DNA of 64,000 bases from the NCBI GenBank assembly GCA_046349855.1, contig JAXMBM010000007.1, forward strand, positions 1 through 64,000, in the 5' to 3' direction. A model generated the notes under the pieces. It was not told the origin of the DNA. It saw only the letters and a program-made list of their open reading frames with translations, and made no database searches. This document shows, piece by piece, positions 52,637-61,629 of this stretch. The first letter of the stretch is position 1. The number at the start of each line of letters is the position of its first letter. The position numbers and the translations under genes were made by a program. This DNA is from CAIXSC01 sp046349855 (GTDB lineage: Bacteria; Planctomycetota; Planctomycetia; Pirellulales; Pirellulaceae).

Positions 52637-53752
52637 ATGAAAATCTCCTTTGACCGTGGCCAGATGCTGGCCGCCTTCACCGTGGCCGCGTCCGTCGCCC
52701 CGACACGCACGCCCAAACCCATTCTGCAGAACGTCAAACTGGAGACGGGCGCCGAGGGGGCGTGCCTCATGGCGACCGACCTCGAGTTGGGAGTGCGGGT
52801 CCAGTTGCCCGACGTGGTGGTGGAGGTGCCCGGGAGCTGCCTGCTGCCGGTGCAGCGGTTCATGAACATCCTGCGGGAATCGAGCGACTTGCAGCTGCGT
52901 ATTTCGAGCGACAGCCATGGCACGACGGTGCGGGGCGAACGATCGCAATTCCGTCTGGCCGCGGCGAATGCCGACGAGTTCCCTTCGCTCCTGTCGGCAC
53001 GCGAGGAACGGTGCCATGTGGTCAAGGGGCGCCTGTTCCATGAATTGGTGGCCCGCACGGCCTTCGCCACCGACACCGAGAGCAGCCGCTACGCACTCGC
53101 CGGTGTGCTGCTGGAATTTGCCGAGCAGCAGGTGATCGCCGTCGGGACCGATGGACGGCGGCTGGCGAAAATGGAAGGGCCGGCTGTTTCCCACGGGGGA
53201 CATCATACGCAGGAAACGACGACGATCGTGCCGACGCGCGCCGTCCAGTTGATGTCGCGTGCGATCACGAATCCCGACGCCGAGATTCGCCTGACGTCGC
53301 GCAGCAGCGACATTCTGGTCCAGGACGACCGCGTGACCATTTTTGCCCGTCTGGTCGAAGGGCGGTTCCCCCGCTGGCGCGATGTGTTCCCGCAACGGCA
53401 GGGAGTGAAGCGGATCGAACTGACCGTCGGGCCGCTCTTCAATGCGCTCCGCCAGGCGGCCGTTGTGACGAGCGAGGAAAGTCGCGGTGTCCAGTTCGCC
53501 TTCAGCGAAGGATCGCTGGTGTTGAGCGCCGAGACGGCGGAGGTCGGTGAGGCGCGGGTCGAATTGCCGGTGTCGTATACCGGGGAGCCGCTGAGCATTT
53601 CGCTGGATCCGCGGTTCGTCGGCGATTTCCTCAAAGTGCTCGAACCCGAGCGGAACTTCGCGCTGGAGCTGGAAAGCGGCGAGTCGGCGGCGGTGTTCCT
53701 GACTGACGACGGTTACGGTTACGTCGTCATGCCGATGGCTCGGGATCGCTGA
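52637..53752 (+). CDS. dnaN: DNA polymerase III subunit beta (sliding clamp)
   Basis: A 371-residue clamp of three similar domains. It begins MKISFDRGQMLAAFTVAASV and shows PILQNVKLET, LMATDLELGVRVQLP, the domain-2 segment LLEFAEQQVIAVGTDGRRLA and the C-terminal YTGEPLSISLDPRFVGDFLK with the usual end VMPMARDR. It forms a ring that holds the replicative polymerase on DNA. Length is normal. It follows dnaA and precedes dciA (DUF721). No ORF is found between dnaA and dnaN. Confidence 0.93.
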   Translation: MKISFDRGQMLAAFTVAASVAPTRTPKPILQNVKLETGAEGACLMATDLELGVRVQLPDVVVEVPGSCLLPVQRFMNILRESSDLQLRISSDSHGTTVRGERSQFRLAAANADEFPSLLSAREERCHVVKGRLFHELVARTAFATDTESSRYALAGVLLEFAEQQVIAVGTDGRRLAKMEGPAVSHGGHHTQETTTIVPTRAVQLMSRAITNPDAEIRLTSRSSDILVQDDRVTIFARLVEGRFPRWRDVFPQRQGVKRIELTVGPLFNALRQAAVVTSEESRGVQFAFSEGSLVLSAETAEVGEARVELPVSYTGEPLSISLDPRFVGDFLKVLEPERNFALELESGESAAVFLTDDGYGYVVMPMARDR

Positions 53753-53807
53753 CCAGGTGCCGAGAACCGGCAGAACAAGATTCGCAGGTCACCCGTCGCA
53801 GCGGGCC

Positions 53808-53897
53808 GAGGCGCAGTGGGTAGAGGCACAGTGGGTAGAGAGACAGCGGGCCGAGATACGGCAGGCAGAAATACGGCAGGCAGAGGGACAGCGGGCA
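53808..53897 (+). repeat. 15-bp tandem repeat, six units, between dnaN and dciA
   Basis: Six 15-bp units (53808, 53823, 53838, 53853, 53868, 53883), consensus GAGR-ACRGYRGGYM-like, plus a degenerate unit before 53808. In the dciA frame they encode EAQWV/ERQRA/EIRQA pentapeptides. It could be a translated N-terminal extension of dciA or a non-coding repeat array. Confidence 0.75.
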
Positions 53898-53915
53898 GGG
53901 GCTCGGGAGCGAAGC

Positions 53916-54302
53916 ATGGCGCGGCGGAAAGCGAAAGCGAATCTTCCCGACGCCCGGGAACTCGACGAACTGCAATTCCAGTATCAGCAGCGGCGTCCCG
54001 GCGTGCGGGAACCGGCGCGGTGGAACAACCTGTTGGCGAACCTGCTGGCGCGGCGCGGTTACGGTCAACTGGCGACGGCGGACGCGTTGGCCGACGCCTG
54101 GGCGACGGCGGTCGGTCCGGAGCTGGCGGGTCAGACTCGTCCGGGGCGTGTCCAGCGTGGCGTGCTGCAGGTGTTCGTGGCCAGTTCGGTGGTGCTGCAG
54201 GAGTTGACTTTTCGCAAGCAGAGTCTCGTCGCGGAACTGGTGCGGCAGTTGCCCGATCACCAGATTCGTGATGTGCGTTTTCGGATCAGTGCGGTGAGCT
54301 AG
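53916..54302 (+). CDS. dciA: DciA-family (DUF721) helicase-loading protein
   Basis: A 128-residue protein, LANLLARRGYGQLATADALA then DAWATAVGPELAGQTRPGRV and GVLQVFVASSVVLQELTFRK, ending in VRFRISAV: the DUF721 pattern. DciA interacts with and helps load the replicative helicase DnaB in bacteria lacking DnaC. Its position between dnaN and gyrB supports this. ATG 53916 has GGGAG 8 nt upstream. The frame is open back to GTG 53757, only 4 nt after the dnaN stop, which would add 53 residues including the pentapeptide repeats. That alternative cannot be excluded. recF, usually here, is absent. Confidence 0.75.
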   Translation: MARRKAKANLPDARELDELQFQYQQRRPGVREPARWNNLLANLLARRGYGQLATADALADAWATAVGPELAGQTRPGRVQRGVLQVFVASSVVLQELTFRKQSLVAELVRQLPDHQIRDVRFRISAVS

Positions 54303-54335
54303 GCCGGCTCGCGGCGCGAAACAACCAGATGGGAA

Positions 54336-56876
54336 ATGTCCATGGCTGACAATGAAAACCTCCCCCCCGAGGAAACGCCGCCCGCTCCGAAGCGCGGCGA
54401 GGCCGAATACGGGGCCAACGATCTGCAGCACCTGTCCGACCTCGAACACGTGCGCGAACGGCCCGCGATGTACATCGGCGATATCGGCGTCCGCGGCCTG
54501 CACCACCTGGTGTACGAGGTCGTCGATAACTCGATCGACGAGACCATGGCCGGTTACGCGCGGCACATCAGCGTGACCGTGAACAATGACGGGTCGGTGA
54601 CCGTCGAGGACGACGGGCGCGGCATTCCGGTCGACCGGCACGAACAGCTGTCCCAGGAAATGGGGCACGAAGTGTCGGCCCTGGAAGGGGTGATGTGCGT
54701 GCTCAAGTTCGGCGGCAAGTTCGAAAAAGGGGCCTACCAGACCACCGGTGGTTTGCACGGCGTCGGTGTCACCGTCGTCAACTTCCTGTCGCAGTGGTGC
54801 GAAGTGCAGGTCTGCCGCGACGGCCATGTCTATCAGCAGGAATACGAACGCGGGGTTCCCCAGGGACCGGTGCGTCGAGTCGGCACGACCAGCCGTACCG
54901 GGACGAAGACCACGTTCAAGCCTGATCCGTCGGTCTTCCAGGTCACCAAATTCCAGTACGACACGCTCCATCGTCGCCTGCAGGAACTGGCGTTCCTCAA
55001 CAGCGGGGTGAACATCAAGTTCCTCGACCAGCGGAACAATGAAGGGGCCGAGTTCTGCTATCGGCGCGGCATCCTCGACTTTGTCGAACATCTCAACCGG
55101 GCCAGCGAACCGCTGCATGCCGACGTCATCTACTTCGCCGGCGAAGCGGAGACGATCCAGTACGAAATCGCTCTGCAGTACTCGTCCGAGTACACCGAGA
55201 ATCTGCATTCGTACGTCAATAACATTCACACCGTCGAAGGTGGCACGCACGTCTCGGGGTTCCGATCGGCTCTCACCCGGACCCTCAACAACTACGGCAA
55301 GAAGGAGGACATGTTCAAGGATCTCGTTCCCACGGGGGACGACTTCCGCGAAGGACTCACCGCCGTCGTCTCCGTGCGCGTTCCGCATCCGCAGTTCGAA
55401 GGGCAGACGAAAACCAAGCTCGGCAACAGCGACGTCGAAGGCATCATCGCGTCGGCCGTCAACGAGAAACTCAACAAGTACCTGGAAGAGAATCCGAAGA
55501 CGGCCAAGGCCATTCTCCGCAAGGGGCTGTTGGCGGCCGAGGCGCGCGTGGCGGCCCGCAAGGCCAAGGAGCTGGTCCAGCAGCGTAAAGGCGCTCTCAG
55601 CGGCGGTGGCCTCCCCGGCAAACTCCGCGACTGCATCAGCCGCGACGTGGAAAAGTGCGAACTCTACCTGGTCGAAGGTGACTCGGCCGGCGGCAGCGCC
55701 GAAGGAGGCCGCCTGCGCGAGTACCAGGCGATCCTGCCGCTGCGTGGCAAGATCATCAATGCCTACAAGTCGCGCGAAGACAAAGTGCTCGCCAACGAAG
55801 AAGTGCAGAGCATGATCCAGGCCATCGGCAGCGGCATCGGCGCCGAACAGGACCTGGGACGACGGCGCTACAACAAGGTCATCATCATGACCGACGCCGA
55901 CGTCGATGGCTCCCATATCCGGACGCTGCTGCTGACGTTCTTCTATCGGCAGATGTACCAGCTGGTGGCCAACGGTCACGTCTATGTGGCGCAGCCGCCC
56001 CTGTTCCGCGTGCGCGGCAAGAAAGAGACCTTCTACGTCCAGACCGACGAGCAGATGAAGAGCCAGCTGCTGGAGCGTGGGCTGGCCGACGCCGTCTTCG
56101 AGCCGGACGAACAGCGGCGGATCTCGGGCGATGAGATGGCACGGCTGTGCCGGTCGCTGGCCGCCATGGAAGACGCCCTGGTGGCGCTGGAAAAGCGGGG
56201 AATCAGCCTCAAAGCCCACGCCGCCCGCATGGATGGCTCGTCGCGGCTCCCGGTGTTCCACGTCTTCCTGGGACGGAAGGAGCACTGGTTCGCCACCCGC
56301 GCCGAACTCGATACGTTCCTCAACTCGGCCGAAGCGGCCGCCGGCCGGGAACTCGCCGTCGAAGACCAGGGAGGCGAGCGGCCTGAAGCGGGAGCGGCCG
56401 AGGCGGGTGGAGCAACCGAAGCCGGCAACGGTGCCGCACCGGCCGTCCACCTGCATATCACGGAACTCCACGAAGTCCGCACCATCAATGCCGGACTCAA
56501 GGACCTCGCCGACATGGGATTCGACATCCAGTCGCTGATCCCGCAGGATCGCACCGGGATTGAAGCCCCGCGCTACCTCCTGCGACGCGGGGAGAACGAG
56601 TTGCCGCTGGCCGATCTCCGCGGACTCCCGGCTGCGGTACGCGAGGCCGGGCAGAAGGGGTGGACCGTCACCCGCTTCAAAGGTCTGGGCGAAATGAACG
56701 CCGAAGAACTCCGCGAAACCACGCTCGATCCCGCCAACCGGACCCTGGTCCAGGTGAGCATGCGGGACGCCAGTGCCGCCGACGACATGTTCCGCGTCCT
56801 GATGGGGGACAAGGTCGAACCGCGGCGCGAGTTCATCGAAAAGCATGCGCTCGACGTCCGGAACCTGGACGTCTGA
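54336..56876 (+). CDS. gyrB: DNA gyrase subunit B
   Basis: An 846-residue gyrase B subunit. The GHKL ATPase domain shows EVVDNSIDE, DDGRGIPVD and GGLHGVGVTVVN. The transducer follows. The TOPRIM domain has LVEGDSAGGSAEGGR and MTDADVDGSHIRTLL, and the C-terminal end VTRFKGLGEMNAEELRETT. Between TOPRIM and that end there is an insertion of about 180 residues (about 570-755), with a Glu/Gly/Ala-rich stretch and DGSSRLPVFHVFLGRKEHWF. Many GyrB proteins carry an insertion at this place. ATG 54336 is chosen; ATG 54342 is an alternative. It follows dciA by 33 nt and completes the dnaA-dnaN-dciA-gyrB block. Confidence 0.95.
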   Translation: MSMADNENLPPEETPPAPKRGEAEYGANDLQHLSDLEHVRERPAMYIGDIGVRGLHHLVYEVVDNSIDETMAGYARHISVTVNNDGSVTVEDDGRGIPVDRHEQLSQEMGHEVSALEGVMCVLKFGGKFEKGAYQTTGGLHGVGVTVVNFLSQWCEVQVCRDGHVYQQEYERGVPQGPVRRVGTTSRTGTKTTFKPDPSVFQVTKFQYDTLHRRLQELAFLNSGVNIKFLDQRNNEGAEFCYRRGILDFVEHLNRASEPLHADVIYFAGEAETIQYEIALQYSSEYTENLHSYVNNIHTVEGGTHVSGFRSALTRTLNNYGKKEDMFKDLVPTGDDFREGLTAVVSVRVPHPQFEGQTKTKLGNSDVEGIIASAVNEKLNKYLEENPKTAKAILRKGLLAAEARVAARKAKELVQQRKGALSGGGLPGKLRDCISRDVEKCELYLVEGDSAGGSAEGGRLREYQAILPLRGKIINAYKSREDKVLANEEVQSMIQAIGSGIGAEQDLGRRRYNKVIIMTDADVDGSHIRTLLLTFFYRQMYQLVANGHVYVAQPPLFRVRGKKETFYVQTDEQMKSQLLERGLADAVFEPDEQRRISGDEMARLCRSLAAMEDALVALEKRGISLKAHAARMDGSSRLPVFHVFLGRKEHWFATRAELDTFLNSAEAAAGRELAVEDQGGERPEAGAAEAGGATEAGNGAAPAVHLHITELHEVRTINAGLKDLADMGFDIQSLIPQDRTGIEAPRYLLRRGENELPLADLRGLPAAVREAGQKGWTVTRFKGLGEMNAEELRETTLDPANRTLVQVSMRDASAADDMFRVLMGDKVEPRREFIEKHALDVRNLDV

Positions 56877-56924
56877 CATGCTCCCTCAACGCCCCCATGG
56901 CGTGAGCTCCTGGTTCCAAGCAGA

Positions 56925-57281
56925 ATGGCAGTCATGACTACCACGGAGATTTTCATCCTGGTGCCCGGCCGAACCAGCCGCCAAGGCGCCGGCATCAGCG
57001 AAGGCAAGTTCAAGGCGAACTATCAGGAAGAAATCAACACCCTGCAGGTCGCGCCGGCCGATATGAAACGTCTGGGACTGGGAGAAGGGGATCGAGTTCG
57101 CGTCCGCAGCACCTGGGGCCAGATCGAAATCGCGGTCACCGCGGCCAAGGCGGACGAACTCCCCCCCGGGATCCTGTTCCTGGCGTATGGGGACCAGTCG
57201 AGTCGCCTGATGGGTGGCGATACCCACGGCTCGGGCATGCCCACCAGCAAGGGGCTCGACGTCACGTTGGAAAAGGTCTGA
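56925..57281 (+). CDS. Formylmethanofuran dehydrogenase subunit D (molybdopterin dinucleotide-binding)
   Basis: A 118-residue single-domain protein: FILVPGRTSRQGAGISEGKF, a GDRVRVRSTWGQIEI barrel segment and GDQSSRLMGGDTHGSGMPTS. This is the C-terminal molybdopterin-dinucleotide-binding fold that, in formylmethanofuran dehydrogenase, is a separate subunit (FwdD/FmdD). It is followed 56 nt later by the B subunit, confirming the assignment. In bacteria with the tetrahydromethanopterin C1 pathway the complex (Fhc) handles formyl transfer or oxidation to formate/CO2. Start ATG 56925; ATG 56934 is possible. Confidence 0.8.
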   Translation: MAVMTTTEIFILVPGRTSRQGAGISEGKFKANYQEEINTLQVAPADMKRLGLGEGDRVRVRSTWGQIEIAVTAAKADELPPGILFLAYGDQSSRLMGGDTHGSGMPTSKGLDVTLEKV

Positions 57282-57337
57282 TAACTCGCTCGGTCCGTTG
57301 GCGCGCCAGCGCGGCACTTTCCGGAGAGATCCCATCC

Positions 57338-58705
57338 ATGGCCACAGCTGCCGAACACGCGGAATTGAAAGTCATTCAGGACGCCACCTGCACCTTTTGC
57401 GGCTGCACCTGCGACGACATTACGCTGACCGTCGACGGGCACCGGATCGTCGAAGCCGAACGAGCCTGCGTCCTGGGGAAAGCCTGGTTCCTCAACCACG
57501 AGGTCGAAGATCGGCCCTCCTGCCTGATCGAGGGACGGCCAGCGTCGGTGGCCGAGGGTGTCGAGCGGGCGGCTCAGATCCTGGCCCAGTCCCGGTATCC
57601 GCTGGTGTACGGTCTGAGCGACACGACGGTCGAATCGCAGCGCGTCGCGGTCGGGATCGCGGACTGGATCGGCGCCAACGTCGACACCACCACCAGCGTC
57701 TGCCACGGTCCGACCGGCATGGCCTTTCAGGGTGTGGGGGAAGTTACCTGCACGCTGGGCGAGGTCCGTAACCGGGGCGACATGATCATTTTCTGGGGCT
57801 CGAACCCGGCGGAAAGCCATCCCCGCCACTTCACGAAATACAGCCTCATGCCCAAAGGGCAGTTCGTCCCCAACGGGCGCAAGGATCGCACCGCGGTGGT
57901 CATCGACGTGCGGAAGACCAAATCGGCCAAGGCGGCCGACATTTTCCTGCAGATCAAGCCGCGCAGCGACTTCGAGGCCCTGTGGACGCTCCGCGCCCTG
58001 GCCCAAGGCATTCCGCTCGACCCCGCTGCCGTGGAAGCCGACACCGGCGTGCCGCTCGAGCGCTGGAGCGACCTCATGGAGCGCATGAAGCGAGCTCGCT
58101 TCGGCGTCATCTTCTTCGGAATGGGACTGACCATGACCCGCGGCAAGCACGCCAACTGCGAAGCGCTGCTGGCCCTGGCGCGCGACATGAACAAGTACAC
58201 GCGGTTCGTCTGCAAGCCCAATCGCGGTCACGGCAATGTGACCGGCGCGGACAATGTGGTGACCTGGCGGACCGGCTATCCGTTTGGCGTCAACCTGGGA
58301 CGCGGCTACCCGCGGTTCAATCCGGGCGAATACACGTCGTCCGACGTACTGGCTCGGCGCGAGGCCGACGCGGCGCTGATCATCGCCAGCGACCCGATGG
58401 CCAATTTCAGCCAGCCGGCGCGCGAGCATCTGGCGTCGATCCCCTACGTCGCGCTCGACCCCAAAGAAACCCCGACAACGCGCGCTGCCACCGTCGCTTT
58501 CACGGTCGCCTGCTATGGCATCAACGTCCCGGGGACGGTGTACCGCATGGATGACGTGCCGATTCCGCTGCGGCCCGCTTTTGAGTCGCCTCATCCGAGC
58601 GATTACCTGGTGCTCTCCGCCATCGAACGGCGGGTCCGCGAACTGAAAGCCAGTTCGCTGCGAGACCCCGGAGCTCACCCGTCCCTGCGACCCGCACGGT
58701 CGTAA
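57338..58705 (+). CDS. Formylmethanofuran dehydrogenase subunit B
   Basis: A 455-residue molybdopterin-type subunit. The N-terminal iron-sulfur motif is CTFCGCTCDDI with a fourth Cys in RACVLGKAW; the residue at the metal site is Cys122 in TSVCHGPTGMA, as in FwdB. Other landmarks are IFWGSNPAESHPRHFTKYS, VFFGMGLT-like FGMGLTMTRGKH, and NRGHGNVTGADNV. It ends in PYVALDPKETPTT and a short tail. GGAGAG precedes ATG 57338. With subunit D it forms part of the C1-transfer complex; subunits A and C are not in the window. It converges with the sialidase-like gene. Confidence 0.88.
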   Translation: MATAAEHAELKVIQDATCTFCGCTCDDITLTVDGHRIVEAERACVLGKAWFLNHEVEDRPSCLIEGRPASVAEGVERAAQILAQSRYPLVYGLSDTTVESQRVAVGIADWIGANVDTTTSVCHGPTGMAFQGVGEVTCTLGEVRNRGDMIIFWGSNPAESHPRHFTKYSLMPKGQFVPNGRKDRTAVVIDVRKTKSAKAADIFLQIKPRSDFEALWTLRALAQGIPLDPAAVEADTGVPLERWSDLMERMKRARFGVIFFGMGLTMTRGKHANCEALLALARDMNKYTRFVCKPNRGHGNVTGADNVVTWRTGYPFGVNLGRGYPRFNPGEYTSSDVLARREADAALIIASDPMANFSQPAREHLASIPYVALDPKETPTTRAATVAFTVACYGINVPGTVYRMDDVPIPLRPAFESPHPSDYLVLSAIERRVRELKASSLRDPGAHPSLRPARS

Positions 58706-58718
58706 ACGCGGAACTGCT

Positions 58719-58770
58719 CCCTCCCCGCCGCTCGCGGAAGAGGCCGCTCGCGCGGCAACCGGGGGGAGGG
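58719..58770. terminator. Possible bidirectional terminator hairpin
   Basis: CCCTCCCC (58719-58726) pairs with GGGGAGGG (58763-58770), with GCCGC/GCGGC able to extend inside. It lies between convergent genes ending at 58705 and 58798. No U-tract follows, so rho-independent termination is uncertain. Confidence 0.4.
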
Positions 58771-58797
58771 CCCCTCAACTCGGCTCGGCCCCCCCCG

Positions 58798-59841
58798 CTA
58801 CAGCTGGCTGGGATCGAGTGTCACGTGGCGGACTCGTTGCCGCTTCCAGGTGTACGTGATGTGGACACGACCGTCGGCGGCCTGGATCACCGCCGGGTAC
58901 GAGTATTCGCCGCGGTCCCGTTCCAGGTCCAGCACCGACTGCCACGACTGTCCGTCCCGCGACAGAGCGACGTTCAGCGGACTGCGGCCCTTCGCCGTGT
59001 GGTTGTACACCAGCAGGTGGCGCCCATCACGCAGCGTCACACCATCGATCCCCGAATTCGGATTGGGCAGGTCGAGTGGTTCCAGCGGGGTCCAGGTACG
59101 TCCCGCGTCGCTCGAGGTCGACGAGACCACCTTTCCCAGCCCGCGACTGCGACACAGGATCTGCAGCCGTCCACCGGGGTGAGTCAGAATGGTGGGCTGA
59201 ATGGCATGGAGCGTGCTGCCATCGTTCAACGCCGGCGTTCGCTCCCAGTGCTTTCCCTGATCGGCCGTCCATTCCATGTGCACGCGCCAACCCCGGTCCT
59301 CGGTGCTGGCTCCACACAACAATCGCCCATCCGGCAGCAGAACCGGTTTGTTGCGCACCGGGCCCACGATGTCGTCCGGGAGCCGCACGGGAGGCTGCCA
59401 CGTTCGCCCGCCGTCGGTGGATTGGGTGAGCATACCCCACCAGGTGCTCGGGCTGGGGCCGACTTTGTAGTACAGCGCCAACGGGCCCTGGGGAATCTGA
59501 TACAGCACCGGATTCCAGCACGGGAACCGCTCCCCGTCGGGTTGGCGTCCATGAGCGGCTTCCACCGGTGCGGACCACGTCGAGCCATCGTGGCGCAGCA
59601 CCCAGATCACGACATCGGGATGCTGCTCGCGCGTCCCACCGAACAGCGCCGCGACAAGTCCGGTCGGCGTGTCCACAATCGTCGACGCATGACATTCCGG
59701 AAACGGCGCCGTTTCATAGAGAAACTCCACCCCCACTACCCCGCGCTGTCCTGCCGGCGAGTACGGTGGGTCCGCTGCCGGCGTCTGACTTGCAGCTCCA
59801 ATCCAGAGGACGACGGCAAGTGCCAGGATGAGAATGCGCAT
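58798..59841 (-). CDS. Secreted sialidase-like (BNR/Asp-box) beta-propeller protein
   Basis: A 347-residue exported protein. The signal (LILALAVVLWIGAASQTPAA) precedes a six-bladed sialidase-type propeller with Asp boxes STDGGRTW, SSDAGRTW and SRDGQSW. RNKPVLLPDGRLLCG and HASTIVDTPTGLVAALFGG are typical of planctomycete exo-alpha-sialidase-annotated proteins. The N-terminal arginine position appears as FGGTREQHPD, so glycoside binding or hydrolysis is plausible but true sialidase activity is not shown. It may act on algal or mucus polysaccharides. It is the gene after the SufE-SufS fusion on this strand, with 33 nt between. Confidence 0.8.
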   Translation of the reverse strand: MRILILALAVVLWIGAASQTPAADPPYSPAGQRGVVGVEFLYETAPFPECHASTIVDTPTGLVAALFGGTREQHPDVVIWVLRHDGSTWSAPVEAAHGRQPDGERFPCWNPVLYQIPQGPLALYYKVGPSPSTWWGMLTQSTDGGRTWQPPVRLPDDIVGPVRNKPVLLPDGRLLCGASTEDRGWRVHMEWTADQGKHWERTPALNDGSTLHAIQPTILTHPGGRLQILCRSRGLGKVVSSTSSDAGRTWTPLEPLDLPNPNSGIDGVTLRDGRHLLVYNHTAKGRSPLNVALSRDGQSWQSVLDLERDRGEYSYPAVIQAADGRVHITYTWKRQRVRHVTLDPSQL

Positions 59842-59874
59842 GTCGAGGATTCCTGCAACGGAGGAAGAGAGAAG

Positions 59875-61629
59875 TCAGGAGCGACGAGCCGCTCGGTCGA
59901 ACAGGCGCCGCGCGGCCTCGAGCGCCTCGGCAAACCGCGCGACTTCGTCCCGAGTGTTATAGAAATAGAAACTGGCCCGGCTGCTGGCCGGCAATCCCAG
60001 GTGTTCATGCAGCGGCAGAGCGCAATGGTGGCCGGCACGAATGGCGACACCGTGGGCGTCGAGCACCTTGGCGATCTCGTCGGGATGGGCCCCCGCCAGC
60101 GTGAAGGTGACGATGCCACCCTTGTGTTCCGGCGCCGGCCCCAGAATCTGCAGACCCTCGATGTTCGCCACCGCCGCCTGGGCCAGCCGCGTTAATTCCT
60201 GCTCGTAGCGATGGATTCGTTCGAGCCCGATGGCCTGCAGATAGTCGACGGCGGCGCCCAGCGCAATCGCTTCGACGATCGGTGGTGTCCCCGCCTCGAA
60301 CTTGGCTGGCAGCAATGCCGGTGTAAATCCGGCCGTGGTCACCGATCGGATCATGCTGCCGCCGCCCAGGAACGGCGGCATGGCATCGAGTAACGCTTCC
60401 TTGCCGTACAACACACCGATGCCGGTGGGGCCGAGCATCTTGTGGCCGCTGAACGCCAGAAAATCGGCATCCAGCTGCTGGACGTCGAGCGTCTGATGGG
60501 GCGCCGCCTGAGCTGCATCCACCAGCACCCGAGCGCCGGCCGCGTGCGCTCGACGAATCAACTCGCCGATCGGCACGATCGTTCCCAGAACGTTGGAGAC
60601 GGCGGTGACCGCGACCAGTCGAGTCCGATCGGTGAGCAGCCGAGTCCAGGCGTCGACGTCGAGCTGTCCGTCCGGCGTGATCGGCGCGAACCGCAGCTGG
60701 CAACCGACGCGCTCCGCCAGCTGCTGCCAGGGGACCAGGTTGGAATGGTGTTCGAGCAGCGTCAGCAGGATTTCGTCGCCGGCGCGGAGCTGCGAGTCTC
60801 CCCAGCTGCGGGCCACCAGGTTGATGGCCGACGTCGTCCCCGAAGTGAAAATCACTTCGTGGCTGTGGGCGGCATGGATCAGGCGACGGATCGACTCCCG
60901 CGCCCCTTCGTACCGTTCCGTGGTGCGAGCGGCCAGGGTGTGCCCCCCGCGATGCACGTTGCTGAAGTACTGTTCGAAGGCCTCTGTGATGGCCGCCAGC
61001 ACCTGGCGGGGACGCTGAGTGGTCGCGGCATTGTCCAGGTAGACCAGAGGCCGGCCATCGTCGAGCGTCACGGAGAGAATCGGAAAATCGGCCCGCAGTT
61101 GCCGGACGTCGGCATCGGTCAGGTCCGGCAACGAGGGCGCGACCGCTCTTTCCGCCGCCTCCCCCGCCGGCTCGGCAGGGCCCACAGCGCTGGTGCCGGT
61201 CGCCGCCTCCTCCCGCTCGGCCAGATCGCGGACGAACCGCACCATGGAGTACAACCCATTGCTGCGCATGGGCGACAGAAACGACCGCAACTGCAACTGG
61301 GCGAACAACTGCTCGATGTCCAGCTCGAGAATCGCACGCGGCGGCTGGCCCGAATAGGCGGCGACCAGGATGGCCACGAGCCCGCGGACCATGGGCGCAT
61401 CGCTATCGGCCGAGAGCAGCAGGGGCGGCGGGTCGCCGGACCCCGTGTGGGCGATCAACCAGACGTTGCTCTGGCAACCCTGTACCCGATTCGCCTCGAT
61501 CCGCCCCTCCGCCGGAAACTCGGGCAGCGTATCTCCCAGTTCGATCAGATACTCGAGACGTTCCGTGCTGGTATCGAGTTCCGCGAATTCGTCGACAATC
61601 TCGGCCAAAGCGGGCAACGCAGACTTCAT
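59875..61629 (-). CDS. SufE-SufS fusion: cysteine desulfuration protein and cysteine desulfurase
   Basis: A 584-residue fusion. Residues about 1-140 form SufE, the sulfur acceptor, with its cysteine in NRVQGCQSNVWL. After a Pro/Ala/Glu linker (about 145-175), residues about 180-580 are SufS, a PLP-dependent cysteine desulfurase: VYLDNAATTQRPRQVL, FTSGTTSAINLVA, the Schiff-base lysine in FLAFSGHKMLGPTG and the active cysteine in RAGHHCALPLHEHLG. Fusing the two would channel sulfur directly. ATG 61629 is chosen; the frame starts 15 nt earlier at TTG. Other Suf genes (sufB, C, D) are not in the window. It is the second cysteine desulfurase of the region. Confidence 0.92.
   Translation of the reverse strand: MKSALPALAEIVDEFAELDTSTERLEYLIELGDTLPEFPAEGRIEANRVQGCQSNVWLIAHTGSGDPPPLLLSADSDAPMVRGLVAILVAAYSGQPPRAILELDIEQLFAQLQLRSFLSPMRSNGLYSMVRFVRDLAEREEAATGTSAVGPAEPAGEAAERAVAPSLPDLTDADVRQLRADFPILSVTLDDGRPLVYLDNAATTQRPRQVLAAITEAFEQYFSNVHRGGHTLAARTTERYEGARESIRRLIHAAHSHEVIFTSGTTSAINLVARSWGDSQLRAGDEILLTLLEHHSNLVPWQQLAERVGCQLRFAPITPDGQLDVDAWTRLLTDRTRLVAVTAVSNVLGTIVPIGELIRRAHAAGARVLVDAAQAAPHQTLDVQQLDADFLAFSGHKMLGPTGIGVLYGKEALLDAMPPFLGGGSMIRSVTTAGFTPALLPAKFEAGTPPIVEAIALGAAVDYLQAIGLERIHRYEQELTRLAQAAVANIEGLQILGPAPEHKGGIVTFTLAGAHPDEIAKVLDAHGVAIRAGHHCALPLHEHLGLPASSRASFYFYNTRDEVARFAEALEAARRLFDRAARRS

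Noticed and set aside
53727..56879. A 1050-residue open frame on the minus strand opposite gyrB and dciA
   Set aside because: It is the antisense shadow of gyrB; high GC keeps it open, it has no start signal and its translation resembles no family.
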